NCBI GenBank assembly: GCA_965249175.1
Contig: OZ252227.1
Coordinates: 1,364,001-1,428,000 of the forward strand
Source of the DNA: CAZYFH01 sp965249175
GTDB lineage: Bacteria > Acidobacteriota > Vicinamibacteria > Vicinamibacterales > UBA8438
Length of the DNA stretch: 64,000 bases
Direction: 5' to 3'
The notes below the pieces were generated by a model, which was not told the origin of the DNA, did no database searches, and saw only the letters and a program-made list of their open reading frames with translations. Each line of letters starts with the position of its first letter. Position 1 is the first letter of the stretch. The translations under genes and the position numbers were made by a program. Positions 50,385 to 59,507 of the stretch are shown here, one piece after another.

Positions 50385-53263
50385 AAACGAAACAGGCGGG
50401 TGAACTTCACGATGAACGCGCGGTTCTGGAGCATCGGCGTGCCACGCAGCGTGGCCGTGTCGCGCTGGTCGTTGTAGACGACGAACAGCTCGCTCCCCGG
50501 CTGATACTCCCAACGAAGCCGGAGGTTGGTGCTGAGCGAGTTACTGCCGTTGTTGTATTGGAGCAGGCCGCCTAAGAACATGCGCGGCGTCAGGGTATAG
50601 GTCACGCGGCTCTGCATCAGCGTCGCGGTAAATGTCCCCTCCGGGAGGTCGATCCGGTTGAGCGAGATGCCCGGCTCGAACGAGAACCGCGGTGTGATCT
50701 CAATCCGGCCGCGCCGGTAGCCGTAGGCGGTGATGTTCCCGCTGAAGAAGCCCCCGCGCTGGATGGAGAAGGTGCCGGAGAACCGACGCTGCCCCCCCAT
50801 CGAGTACGAGGCGAAGAAATCCTGGAAGGCGTACGCACCCACGGGGATAGTGACATCCGACGCAATCGGGAACGGTCTGACGAGCAACTCGTAGTTGTCC
50901 TGGAAGTCGAACCCGATCCGGTCACTGTTCTCGAACTCGGTCTCGAAGCGCGCCTGCGCGATCCGCGTCTCGACCTGCCCGACGCCGTTCTCGATGTAGT
51001 CGAGGCTGCCGCTAAACGTGAACTGGCGCACCGCCCGAATCGAGCGCGGGCGGGGGCTGTACTTGCCGGTAGTGAACGTGCGCCGGAAGTCGTCGCGTCG
51101 CAGGAAGCCGATTTCCGGGTTGAAGTTGTCGCCGACGAGGAGGTGATCGAGCTGGAAGGCGTAGAGGTCGCCGTTGTAGGTGAAGACCCCCTGGTAGCTG
51201 GCGTCGTCGCCCACGAGGCCAGGCGTGCGTGTGCGCGCGTAGAACCCGTTGAAGTTCACGTTGTCGTAGAACGACAACGTCGCGTCGATACCGTACGCCT
51301 CGTTCGAGCCGGTCCCGGTCGTCGAGACCGACCGGCCGGTAAAGATGCCGCCGATGCTGCTTCGGCGCAGAATGTCGCGCTTGACCCGCAGCACCGTGAA
51401 GTTGGTCGATAGCGCATCGGCGCCCAAGGCGTCGTCGGTCTGAATGCTCAGTGCCCCGACGGTGAACTTGCCCGCCTTGCCGGTGAGTCGGCCGCCACCC
51501 AGAATCGGCACCGTCTGCCCACGCTCCAGCCCAATCCGCCGGCTGAAGAAGAGGGTCGGGACATCGCCGCCACCAAAGAAACCGCCGCCTCCAGCTTGTC
51601 GGCGTGTCCCGCCGCCGGGACCACCCCCGCCGCCGCCAAAGGCCGCGCCGCGACCGAAGTCGAAGATCCCTTGTCCCTCGAGGAAGAACTCGCGTTTCTC
51701 GGGGAAGAAGAGGCTGAACCGCGTCAGGTTCACCTGTTGCTCGTCGACCTCGACCTGCGCAAAATCCGTGTTGTACGTGAAATCCGCCGTCAGGTTCTGC
51801 GTCACGCCCACCTTGACGTCGAAACCGAAGTCACCGTCGCCGTCGTTCGAGACGAGCGGAACCGCGTTGACGTCGGTGGCGAGCGAGCCAATCGCGTACG
51901 GCTTGATCTCCAGCGTCCGGTTGCCCGGCGGGACCTCGACGCCGGTGAGCGTGGCGGCGGCCGATATGCGAGCCTCTCCCGGGCCACCGGAGATGGGGAC
52001 CGGGGTGAGATAGGTGGCCTCGTTCTTCCAGAAAATATTTCGCCCGAGCTGGAGCCCCCACACCTGCGAGGTGCCGGGCCTGAAGCGGATTGACTTGAAC
52101 GGAATCTGCATCTCGACGGTCCATCCACCCTCGAAGCGTCCCGTGCGGACATCCCAGATCGGGTTCCAGTCGATGCCGGAGAATCTCTCGTCGGTGACCT
52201 GGCCGTCGTAGAAACCGCCAATCGGGTTGACGAGAAAGCCGACGGCGTTCCGGCGGTCGTAGAACGTGTCGAACGTCACGCTGAAATAGTCGTTGCTGAT
52301 CAGCTGGAACGAATCACGCTGCATCTCGTTGGCCACCCACTCGGACTCAGGCGCCGAGCTCCAGAGGCGCGCCGCAACAAAGACGTTCTGCTCGTCGTAG
52401 AAGACCCACGCTTCGGTGCGCTCCGTCGAGGGCGCTCCCTCGTCGGGGGTTTGCTGGATGAACCCACCGAACGACGGCACCGTTTCATAGACGCCCTCGT
52501 CAAGCGTCCCGTCCGGACGCAGCGGCTCGGCAAGCCGGACCGCGCGCACCGTGACGCGTCCAGCCGCATCGCGGGCGATCGTCTCCGGCGCTACCGGTGG
52601 CGGGGGGCCATCGATGACGATCGTCGGAACCGCGGTGAAACCGCTTCGGCCGGCTCCGGCCACGGGCTCGGCGCGCGGGGCGGCCGGTCGCGCCGCGGCG
52701 GCGGGTGCAGGCTCGCCGCGGGGCTCGCGCGCGGCGCGCGCCGGCGCCGCGCGCTCCCCTGCTGTCAGCTCACGTCTGAGGTCGGCGGCGAGCCGGTCCT
52801 GGAGATCGAAAAGCTCTGCCATGGTGCCGTCGACAATCACCGTGTGTGTCACCGCGCCAGTCGGCACCTCGACGACGCGGGCGGTGATCCGCATCTGTTC
52901 CCCGAGCCGCTGGTATCCACCGCTGACGATCCAACGCACCCCGAGGGCGCGCGCCGTTTCGATGTCGTTCGGATCGACGACCGCGTCCGGCGAGGCGCCG
53001 TCCGCACGCGCGGACGTCTGGTCCACGACCACCGACAGGTCGCCACCCTGCTCCAGCTCGGCCGCGAGAGTGGCGGCGATGCCGGCGCCGATCCACTCGT
53101 CCCCCGGCGTTCCCGAGATGCTGGCAAAGGGGATGACCGCGACGCGGTCGACCCCCGCGGGTTGCGCGGCCGCGGGCTGGGCCGCGATCGAAACCGCGAG
53201 CACGGTGACCAACGCGGCCGCGGCAACCGTCCTCCGGCAGCCCCTGCAACAGTGCGCTTTCAT
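50381..53263 (-). CDS. DUF5916 outer-membrane barrel with TolB/FlgO-like and CBM9-like domains, copy 3
   Basis: A 960-residue protein; ATG at 53263 (MKAHCCRGCRRTVAAAALVT). The signal peptide has four Cys/Arg-rich N-terminal residues before its hydrophobic core. Domain order is as in copy 1: TolB/FlgO-like ('VAVIPFASISGTPGDEWIGA', 'RWIVSGGYQRLGEQMRITAR'), an Ala/Pro/Arg-rich linker, CBM9-like ('LRPDGTLDEGVYETVPSFGG'), and the DUF5916 barrel with 'FFSRRIGLERGQTVPILGGG' and a terminal 'IVKFTRLFRF'. It is very close to copy 1 in the barrel and more different in the linker. It is the first gene of the three-copy array, so it probably carries the promoter. It is divergent from the secreted-family gene at 53371. 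Confidence 0.9.
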   Translation of the reverse strand: MKAHCCRGCRRTVAAAALVTVLAVSIAAQPAAAQPAGVDRVAVIPFASISGTPGDEWIGAGIAATLAAELEQGGDLSVVVDQTSARADGASPDAVVDPNDIETARALGVRWIVSGGYQRLGEQMRITARVVEVPTGAVTHTVIVDGTMAELFDLQDRLAADLRRELTAGERAAPARAAREPRGEPAPAAAARPAAPRAEPVAGAGRSGFTAVPTIVIDGPPPPVAPETIARDAAGRVTVRAVRLAEPLRPDGTLDEGVYETVPSFGGFIQQTPDEGAPSTERTEAWVFYDEQNVFVAARLWSSAPESEWVANEMQRDSFQLISNDYFSVTFDTFYDRRNAVGFLVNPIGGFYDGQVTDERFSGIDWNPIWDVRTGRFEGGWTVEMQIPFKSIRFRPGTSQVWGLQLGRNIFWKNEATYLTPVPISGGPGEARISAAATLTGVEVPPGNRTLEIKPYAIGSLATDVNAVPLVSNDGDGDFGFDVKVGVTQNLTADFTYNTDFAQVEVDEQQVNLTRFSLFFPEKREFFLEGQGIFDFGRGAAFGGGGGGPGGGTRRQAGGGGFFGGGDVPTLFFSRRIGLERGQTVPILGGGRLTGKAGKFTVGALSIQTDDALGADALSTNFTVLRVKRDILRRSSIGGIFTGRSVSTTGTGSNEAYGIDATLSFYDNVNFNGFYARTRTPGLVGDDASYQGVFTYNGDLYAFQLDHLLVGDNFNPEIGFLRRDDFRRTFTTGKYSPRPRSIRAVRQFTFSGSLDYIENGVGQVETRIAQARFETEFENSDRIGFDFQDNYELLVRPFPIASDVTIPVGAYAFQDFFASYSMGGQRRFSGTFSIQRGGFFSGNITAYGYRRGRIEITPRFSFEPGISLNRIDLPEGTFTATLMQSRVTYTLTPRMFLGGLLQYNNGSNSLSTNLRLRWEYQPGSELFVVYNDQRDTATLRGTPMLQNRAFIVKFTRLFRF

Positions 53264-53370
53264 GTCGATTGCCCGCAGTCGGTGTGGCCGGTGACGCTCG
53301 GTTGCACGAGCGTCCCCCATGGGCGAACATGGAGTCTATATCGATGTTCGTTTCTGAGTGGGGAGGTCAC

Positions 53371-54354
53371 ATGATCCACAGGTCCATGGGCAGCGTTGGC
53401 GTGTCGTCGATCGCCGCGATCGCGTTCGTCTCTTTGACGGCGGTCCCAGCGATGGGGCAGGACGCGCGCCGCACCTCCTGGGGGGATCCGGACCTGCAGG
53501 GCGTGTGGGACTTTCGCACGCTCACACCGCTGGAGCGACCGGCCGAGCTAGCGGACAAGGCGTTCCTGAGTGCGGAGGAGGCCGCCGCGTTCGAGGCGCA
53601 GACGCTCGAGGCGAGGGACGCCGACCGGCGCGATGGCGCCGAGAAGCCATTCGGGATCGGGAGCGACGTCGAGCGTGCGTACAACCAGTTCTGGTGGGAC
53701 TACGGCACCAACGTCACCGACGACAGGCGCACGTCCTTGATCACCGATCCCGCGGACGGGACGATCCCCTACACGGCAGCGGGTCGGGAGGAGGCGGGCA
53801 GGTTCTTCTCGGTCCTGTTCGGGAACGTCGCGGCCGGCCCAGAGGATCGCGCGCTCGGCGAACGGTGCATCCTCGGGTTCAACGCCGGCCCGCCGATGCT
53901 GCCGAGTGCCTACAACAACAACGTGCAGCTGTTCCAGACGCCCGACACCGTCGTCATCCTCAATGAGATGGTCCACAACGCGCGGATCGTGCCGCTGAAC
54001 GGCCCGCCGCACATCCCGTCCGACATGCGCCAGTGGGTTGGTGACTCACGCGGCCGCTGGGAGGGGGAGACCCTCGTGGTCGAGACGACCAATTTCCTGG
54101 GCGAGACGAGCTTTGTCGCATCGACTGAGAATCTCCGCCTCGTCGAGCGGTTCACGCGCACCGCTGACGATACGCTCGTGTACGAGTTCACGGTCGAGGA
54201 CTCGACGATGTGGACGCGACCCTGGACGGCCGCCGTTCCGATGACGAAGAGCGACCTGACGCTGTTCGAGTACGCCTGCCATGAAGGCAATTACGGCATG
54301 ACCAACCTGCTTGCGGGCGCGCGGTTCGAAGAGAAGGAGGCGGGCGTCAAGTAG
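53371..54354 (+). CDS. Secreted 'PDLQG.W' family protein, member 6
   Basis: A 327-residue exported protein; ATG at 53371 with a GGGAGG SD (in-frame upstream ATGs at 53269 and 53329 are less likely). Signal peptide to ..VPAMGQD. Family motifs: 'RRTSWGDPDLQGVWDFRTLT', 'PLERPAELADKAFLSAEEAA', 'YNQFWWDYGTNVTDDRRTSL', 'LGERCILGFNAGPPMLPSAY', 'FQTPDTVVILNEMVHNARIV', 'GRWEGETLVVETTNF' and 'FEYACHEGNYGMTNLLAGAR'. It is closest in layout to member 1 at 20285 and lies far from the operon at 21-27 kb. No enzymatic function can be assigned. Confidence 0.86.
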   Translation: MIHRSMGSVGVSSIAAIAFVSLTAVPAMGQDARRTSWGDPDLQGVWDFRTLTPLERPAELADKAFLSAEEAAAFEAQTLEARDADRRDGAEKPFGIGSDVERAYNQFWWDYGTNVTDDRRTSLITDPADGTIPYTAAGREEAGRFFSVLFGNVAAGPEDRALGERCILGFNAGPPMLPSAYNNNVQLFQTPDTVVILNEMVHNARIVPLNGPPHIPSDMRQWVGDSRGRWEGETLVVETTNFLGETSFVASTENLRLVERFTRTADDTLVYEFTVEDSTMWTRPWTAAVPMTKSDLTLFEYACHEGNYGMTNLLAGARFEEKEAGVK

Positions 54355-54366
54355 GACAGACCCGGT

Positions 54367-54894
54367 CTAGTCTGGTCCGGGCGTTGACGGTGGCGGCGGG
54401 CTCAGCAGATAGCGCTGAACGCGCAGCTCATCGCTCAGCCGCTCGTAGCGTAGACGCCACGCCTCGAAGCGCCGCGCGATCGCACCGAGCATCTTGGCTT
54501 TGAGCGACGTCTGTTCCTGCGCCGAGGCTCGGGCGAAGAAGCCGGCCCCCAACTCGGCGTACCAATGGATGTTGTGGCGCCGTCGCATTTGCCGTGCGAA
54601 GAATCCTCCCAGCAGCAGACACTGCGCGCCGGCGGTCTCCATCATCAGGCCATCGTGCGCGAGGGTCGAGTCGATCACGAAGTGGTCGAACACCTCTCCA
54701 AGATCGGCAGGCGCAGGGAGCTCGACTGTGGCCCGTGTCGAGACCTGCGCGTAGTGGGCGAGGACGCTCGCGTTGTACAGGAGCTCCTGTCGGTCCACGG
54801 AGGGCTCCGACACGTCGAGCAGGCCGCGGATGAAAAACTGCAGCGCTTGCCGTTGATCCGTCGCCAGTAGCTCTCCAAGTGGTCCGACTCGCAT
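54367..54894 (-). CDS. Helical cytoplasmic protein of unknown function
   Basis: A 175-residue protein without a signal peptide. Mostly helical: 'QRQALQFFIRGLLDVSEPSV', 'RQELLYNASVLAHYAQVST', 'DLGEVFDHFVIDSTLAHDGL', 'ETAGAQCLLLGGFFARQMRR', 'RHNIHWYAELGAGFFARASA' and 'KMLGAIARRFEAWRLRYERL'. The proline-rich end is 'LLSPPPPSTPGPD'. The pattern of a helical bundle with conserved-looking 'R-H-N-I/x-W-Y-A-E-L-G' is distinctive, but I do not recognise the family. It converges with the secreted-family gene, and a copy of the dispersed repeat lies directly upstream of its start. Confidence 0.65.
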   Translation of the reverse strand: MRVGPLGELLATDQRQALQFFIRGLLDVSEPSVDRQELLYNASVLAHYAQVSTRATVELPAPADLGEVFDHFVIDSTLAHDGLMMETAGAQCLLLGGFFARQMRRRHNIHWYAELGAGFFARASAQEQTSLKAKMLGAIARRFEAWRLRYERLSDELRVQRYLLSPPPPSTPGPD

Positions 54895-54901
54895 CGTTTT
54901 T

Positions 54902-54935
54902 CAGACGGGGCTTCGCCCCGAACCCCACGCGGCCT
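54902..54935. repeat. Dispersed repeat, short copy
   Basis: CAGACGGGGCTTCGCCCCG followed by AACCCCACGCGGCC, just upstream of the ATG at 54894. Orientation is inverted relative to the copies that follow minus-strand stop codons elsewhere. The remainder of the spacer to 55132 shows no gene. Confidence 0.6.
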
Positions 54936-55132
54936 CACGCTACTATTTACATCGGCCCCGCTACCCCCAAGATGAGCAAGTCGTGTGCCATCCCGGCGAC
55001 CACGGAACCGAGCCGCACGGCACCGCTGCGGGTGCCGGCGTTGTCCCATTGGGGGACACCGGTGTCAGTTGTGTGGGTCGACACTGACCGGGCGATCCGA
55101 CCGACCACAGTTTCGAGATCGCCGCGGGATCG

Positions 55133-56956
55133 CTAGGGGAGCGCGAAGGCGAGCACGGTGTTGGTCGCGATCACCGCGACGTATTGCGTGCCGTTGACCT
55201 CGTAGGTGAGCGGGCTCGACCGAATCGGACGCGGCGCGTCGTGCTTGAACAGTTGCTCGCCGGTCGCGGCGTCGAACGCATAGAACCCGCCATCATCGGC
55301 GCCCTGGAAGACGAGATCGCCCGCGGTGGCCAGGTTGCCACTGGCCCCGATGGGGGTGGCCGCCGGCAGCACCTGCTGCCAGACGTCCTCTCCGCTCGCC
55401 GGCTCGTACGCCGTCACCGTCGTCGTCGGCGTGTACGCCGGGATGCGGCTCAGCTCCTCGAAGCTCTCGGTGTGGCCGCGACCGTCCGGTCCCGGTTCCA
55501 GCGTGTCGCCGACCGGACTGACGGTGAGCGAGACCGCCGCGTTCTTGCCGGTGACGTAGAGGAGACCGGTGCGTGGGCTGAACGCGGGGGAGCCGAAGCT
55601 GGAGCCGCCGTGCGCGACGATGTAGTGCTCGTTCGTCGAATACGGCGTATACATCTGTCGTGCTTGCGCCTGGAGCTCGGGATCGTCGAGATCGATGAAC
55701 GTGGCGCAGAACGGGGTCATCGGGACGCCGCGCGCGTTGTGCGGCATCGGCTGCGTCGGCCACACCTGTTCACCCGGCACGTTGGTCTCCGTCGGCACGA
55801 GCGTTTCGACCATCGCGTTGATCGGCTCGCCGGTTTCCCGGTCCCAGAGATAGAGCAGGCAGTTCTTGCCCGCGGCCCCGACACCCTTGACCGTCCGGCC
55901 GTTCCGCGTGACGTCGAAGAGCACCGGCCCGGTGACGTTGTCCCAGTCCCACAGGTCGTGGTGAATCGTCTGGTAGTACCACTCGAGCGCGCCAGTCTCG
56001 AGGTCGAGGGCGATCGTGGCGTTGCTGAACAAGTTGATGCCGGGTCGAGCAGAGCCGTCGTAGTCCGGCGACGGGTTCCCCGAATTGATGTAGAGCAGCC
56101 CGAGGTCGAGGTCGATCGCCGGCTGCGTCCAGATGCCGCCACCGGCCCGCGCCCCGTCGCCCCACGTGTCCCGCGCGATCTCCCACCCCTCGTCCTGCGG
56201 GCGTTGCGGAATTGTGTTGAACACCCATTTGATGGCGCCGTTCGTCGCGTCGGTCGCGATCACCAGGCCGCCGGGGATGTGGCCTTCGGAGAGCGCGGCC
56301 CCAAGGTAGAGGGTGTTGTCGTGATACGCGGGCGCGCTCGTGATGCGATACCCAATCGTCGTGGGATCGAGCGTCGGCGGGTAGATGTCGGGGTACTTGG
56401 CCTGCAAGGCGAGACCCACCACCGGCAGCACGCCGCCGTCGCCGAAGGTCTCGACCAGCTCACCGGTCTGGGCGTCGGCCGCGACCAGGTCGGCGCCGTT
56501 GTAGGCGTAGACCTTGCCGTTGGCATAGGTCGGACCGCGGACGCGGTTCCGCGCCGCCGAGTCGAGCTCTAGCGTCCAGACGGATTCGCCGGTCACGGCA
56601 TTGACGGCGAACACGCTTGCGCCAGCGTGAAAGTACATCACCCCGTCGACGACGAGCGGCGTCACCTGCGCGACATCGGTTCCCGCGGGCACGACGAACG
56701 ACCAGCGTTCGCTGAGACCCGCGACGGTTGTCGTGTTGATCTCGTCCAAGTCGGAATAGCGACTGTTGTGCAGGTCGAGGTTGTGGCTCGTCCAGTTGGT
56801 CTGGCCACCAGCGCTGATATTCGGCGGTGAGGCCTGACGCGTGGTTTGGGCTTGGCCGGCCTCCGCGCTCGTCACCACCCCTCCGGCGACGGCGGCGCAG
56901 ATGCACCCGTAGGCAACACGGAGGACTCGGCTCGCTCGGCTCCCGGCTGGTGTCAT
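55133..56956 (-). CDS. PQQ-dependent alcohol dehydrogenase-type quinoprotein
   Basis: A 607-residue exported quinoprotein. Signal peptide to about residue 33, then 'NWTSHNLDLHNSRYSDLDEI' (first blade), 'VYAYNGADLVAADAQTGELV', 'ITSAPAYHDNTLYLGAALSE', 'ARAGGGIWTQPAIDLDLGLL', 'YYQTIHHDLWDWDNVTGPVL', 'GKNCLLYLWDRETGEPINAM', 'FGSPAFSPRTGLLYVTGKNA' and 'GDLVFQGADDGGFYAFDAAT'. The tryptophan-docking blades and the 'HHDLWDWD' motif are typical of eight-bladed PQQ alcohol dehydrogenases. The adjacent-Cys disulfide of methanol/ethanol dehydrogenases is not evident, and no cytochrome c domain is fused. It oxidises an alcohol or aldehyde in the periplasm with PQQ. A GATAAT on the minus strand near 56979-56984 is a weak -10. 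Confidence 0.88.
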   Translation of the reverse strand: MTPAGSRASRVLRVAYGCICAAVAGGVVTSAEAGQAQTTRQASPPNISAGGQTNWTSHNLDLHNSRYSDLDEINTTTVAGLSERWSFVVPAGTDVAQVTPLVVDGVMYFHAGASVFAVNAVTGESVWTLELDSAARNRVRGPTYANGKVYAYNGADLVAADAQTGELVETFGDGGVLPVVGLALQAKYPDIYPPTLDPTTIGYRITSAPAYHDNTLYLGAALSEGHIPGGLVIATDATNGAIKWVFNTIPQRPQDEGWEIARDTWGDGARAGGGIWTQPAIDLDLGLLYINSGNPSPDYDGSARPGINLFSNATIALDLETGALEWYYQTIHHDLWDWDNVTGPVLFDVTRNGRTVKGVGAAGKNCLLYLWDRETGEPINAMVETLVPTETNVPGEQVWPTQPMPHNARGVPMTPFCATFIDLDDPELQAQARQMYTPYSTNEHYIVAHGGSSFGSPAFSPRTGLLYVTGKNAAVSLTVSPVGDTLEPGPDGRGHTESFEELSRIPAYTPTTTVTAYEPASGEDVWQQVLPAATPIGASGNLATAGDLVFQGADDGGFYAFDAATGEQLFKHDAPRPIRSSPLTYEVNGTQYVAVIATNTVLAFALP

Positions 56957-57035
56957 GGATGAATCTCCTCGCGCGCCTATTATCCCGGTTGCGGAGGGGC
57001 GCGCGCGACCGGCGCCTTACGAGTGCGCTCCGGGG

Positions 57036-58529
57036 TCAAGGCTCGTCGACGTCGATGAAGATCGGGTTCGAGTAGAACCAGAGGTCGGCCCACGGGTTCT
57101 CGCCCCGCGCATCCATGACCGGCTCGGGGTCCGACGTGCTGGTCCCCCGCACGCGGATGTAGGCGTTCCCTTCGATCGCCGTCAGCGCCGTCACGATCGT
57201 GTAGACGTCCCCGTCTCGGCTCCAATCCGCTTCCGTGAAGCGGGCAACCACGCGCGTCGTGTCGTTCGTGTCGACGCTCGGGTCTCCGACGGGCCCGCGA
57301 ACCTCGCCACGGATCAAATCGACGCGGCGGACCGTCGGGCGGTCGCCGTTCGCGTTCGTGTCGTCCGGGTCGCGAAACCGGATTGTCACATCCACCGGCT
57401 GGCCGGTCGCGACGGCGAGCGTCCCGCCGATGGTCGCGCGGCCGGTCGGCACCGACGCGACCACATCAAGCTCCGTGACGAGATCACCGGCGACGGCGAA
57501 GATGCGACCGGCGCGGAGGCCATCGAGCACGTCGTCGTAGGTGGGTCGCGCGTAGACGTAGGTCTTGTGAAACTGGCCCGGCCAGAAATCGCTTCCCCGG
57601 CGCGACGTCTCCGTGAAGTGCACGTGGGAGTCGGAAGTGGCCACGACCCAGAACCGCCGGCCCTCGCCCAACATCGAGTCCCAGAGCCCGCCCACGATCG
57701 CCGTCATCTGATCGAAGCCACCCAGCGTTCCGGCTCCCGCATTGCCGTACAGCCCGCGCGGGCGTGGCGGCGGCATGGTCCCGTCGGGTCTGGCGATCAC
57801 GGGCGTCAGGGTGGCGGCCTGGTGCCCCGGCGCGCCCTCCATGCCTCGGTAGACCTCGGGCGCCTGGTCGTTGTTGCCTCGGAGCTCCCACGGGTCGTCG
57901 GCGCCGTACACGCCGATACCCGTCGCCGAGCGCGACGGGTGATTCGCGAAGAGCAGCGGAAGCCGGGCCAACCGCGTCATATGGTCGAGGGCGAGGCGCC
58001 TGGCCGTCTCGGTGTCCCGTGCGGGGTCGACCGGCCACACCTCGAGCTTGTCGAACTGATGCTCGATGTCGAACAGCGCCGACGCCTCGTCCTCGGCGTG
58101 CGGAATGATCAGCGTGTGGTGATCCATGCCCGGCATGTTGAGCTCCATGCCGTAGAACTGGAGCACGTCCGGCACGTCCTGGCGTGACCGCAGCAGCTCT
58201 GGATAGGCCTCGGTCATGCTGAACTTCGCGTGGTTCGGGCCGCCGTGGTCCGTCGTGACCATCCAGCTCAAGCCGAAGCGCCGCGCCATGGCGGCGTTCT
58301 CCGGCGTCGAGTAGATCGCCTCGCGGCCCTTGATGTATGCGGGCGGCGTCTTCGTGCGGTCATACCCCGCGCTCCAATGGCTATGGATGTGCGAATCGCC
58401 CGCGAGCCAGCGCCGCTCGGTATCTGAGGCCGAATCCGATGGTGGCGGCGCTCCCGCGCAGCGCGTCATGACGACGGCGGCCGTCACGAGCAGGACCGCG
58501 CAGACACGAAAGCGGTTCACGGTGGGCAT
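57036..58529 (-). CDS. PHP/DUF3604-type metal-dependent hydrolase-like exported protein
   Basis: A 497-residue protein from ATG 58529 (MPTVNRFRVCAVLLVTAA); an earlier in-frame start overlaps the preceding gene. The N-terminus is a signal peptide with a possible lipobox-like 'MTRCAG'. It has PHP-like metal motifs 'LAGDSHIHSHWSAGYDRT' (His-x-His), 'LSWMVTTDHGGPNHAKF' (Asp-His), 'HHTLIIPHAEDE', 'LLFANHPSRSA' and 'FWVVATSDSHVHFTETS'. These are the scattered His/Asp ligands of the polymerase-histidinol-phosphatase fold as in DUF3604 proteins. The C-terminal 150 residues are beta-rich. The substrate is unknown. It is in a run of four exported proteins on the minus strand from 60806 to 55133. Confidence 0.85.
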   Translation of the reverse strand: MPTVNRFRVCAVLLVTAAVVMTRCAGAPPPSDSASDTERRWLAGDSHIHSHWSAGYDRTKTPPAYIKGREAIYSTPENAAMARRFGLSWMVTTDHGGPNHAKFSMTEAYPELLRSRQDVPDVLQFYGMELNMPGMDHHTLIIPHAEDEASALFDIEHQFDKLEVWPVDPARDTETARRLALDHMTRLARLPLLFANHPSRSATGIGVYGADDPWELRGNNDQAPEVYRGMEGAPGHQAATLTPVIARPDGTMPPPRPRGLYGNAGAGTLGGFDQMTAIVGGLWDSMLGEGRRFWVVATSDSHVHFTETSRRGSDFWPGQFHKTYVYARPTYDDVLDGLRAGRIFAVAGDLVTELDVVASVPTGRATIGGTLAVATGQPVDVTIRFRDPDDTNANGDRPTVRRVDLIRGEVRGPVGDPSVDTNDTTRVVARFTEADWSRDGDVYTIVTALTAIEGNAYIRVRGTSTSDPEPVMDARGENPWADLWFYSNPIFIDVDEP

Positions 58530-58564
58530 GTGCAGCACGAGCAGGGCGGGCCCGGTAGGGCGAG

Positions 58565-59482
58565 TCAAGGAGAAGCTGGCGACGGCTTTACCATGACCGT
58601 CACGTCGATCGGCGTCGTCACGATCGAGTCGTCGGCGTACGCGCGGAGCACGTAGGTGCCCGCTTCACTGAAGCGCGCGGTCGTCACCGCCTCGCCACCG
58701 CGGCCGCCCTCGACCGGGATGCTCATCGGGTCGAACGTCACCGCGCCCGGTCCCCGGTAGTGTGTCCAGATCACCGCAAGACCGGTCTCACCGGCGACCT
58801 TTGCGTCGACGATCGCCTGACTGTTGGGGCTCGGTCGGCTGGCCCGCTGCCGCTGCACGGCGGCCTGTTGCGGGTCGTCTGGCTCGGGGCGTGGTGGCCG
58901 CGGGCCGGGCACGCCGTCATCGCTCACCTGCGCCGTCAACGTCAGGGACTCCGGTAGCGTCACCGTCAAATCCGTGCCGCCCGACAGCGTGATCGCGGGT
59001 CGCTGATTGTCTGCGGGGGCACCCTGCAGACCCATACCGCGATTGGCTTTGAGCACGCCCTCATCGATCTCCCACGTCGCCCAGAGTGAGCCGACGGCCT
59101 GGTCGGTTCGCCCCTGGTGGGTGAGGGTCCACACGACGTCCTCGTCCTCGCCCCACTCGGCGGGCACGTCCACAGTGAAGACGAACTGCTGCCGACGCGT
59201 GTAGAAGTGCGTCGGCTGGCCGCGATCGGCGGGGCCCGGCTCGAAGAAGTTGTTCGAGCCGATGGCGACATGCGGCATCTCCTCGTAGTTCCGGTTGAGA
59301 TAGCCGAAGTACATCGTGAAGGTGCCGTCGGGGTTGCGTTCCCACCCTTCATAGACCGGTGCGACGTTCTGACCGCGGTCCCAGCGCACCTGGGCGCTCG
59401 CGGACGTGGCCGCGACCAGAATCAGGATCAGGGCCAGGCCCACCGTCAGCGCGGAGAGCGATCGACGGGTGGCGCTCGTCAT
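58565..59482 (-). CDS. Exported beta-rich protein of unknown function
   Basis: A 305-residue protein with a signal peptide (to ..SASAQ). It has 'NVAPVYEGWERNPDGTFTMY' and 'FGYLNRNYEEMPHVAIGSNN' then 'FFEPGPADRGQPTHFYTRRQ'. These are frequent in acidobacterial exported proteins: 'V-x-P-x-x-E-G-W-x-x-N-x-D-G-S/T-F-x-L/M-x-F-G-Y-x-N-R-N'. Then come Ig-like beta segments 'FVFTVDVPAEWGEDEDVVWT', 'LTVTLPESLTLTAQVSDDGV' and 'ARFSEAGTYVLRAYADDSIV'. No catalytic residues stand out; it is probably a binding or structural protein. It lies 25 bp downstream of the cytochrome c gene and 35 bp upstream of the PHP gene, so it is co-transcribed with them. Confidence 0.8.
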   Translation of the reverse strand: MTSATRRSLSALTVGLALILILVAATSASAQVRWDRGQNVAPVYEGWERNPDGTFTMYFGYLNRNYEEMPHVAIGSNNFFEPGPADRGQPTHFYTRRQQFVFTVDVPAEWGEDEDVVWTLTHQGRTDQAVGSLWATWEIDEGVLKANRGMGLQGAPADNQRPAITLSGGTDLTVTLPESLTLTAQVSDDGVPGPRPPRPEPDDPQQAAVQRQRASRPSPNSQAIVDAKVAGETGLAVIWTHYRGPGAVTFDPMSIPVEGGRGGEAVTTARFSEAGTYVLRAYADDSIVTTPIDVTVMVKPSPASP

Positions 59483-59507
59483 GACCGGTCCTTAGTTGTC
59501 TGCGGGG

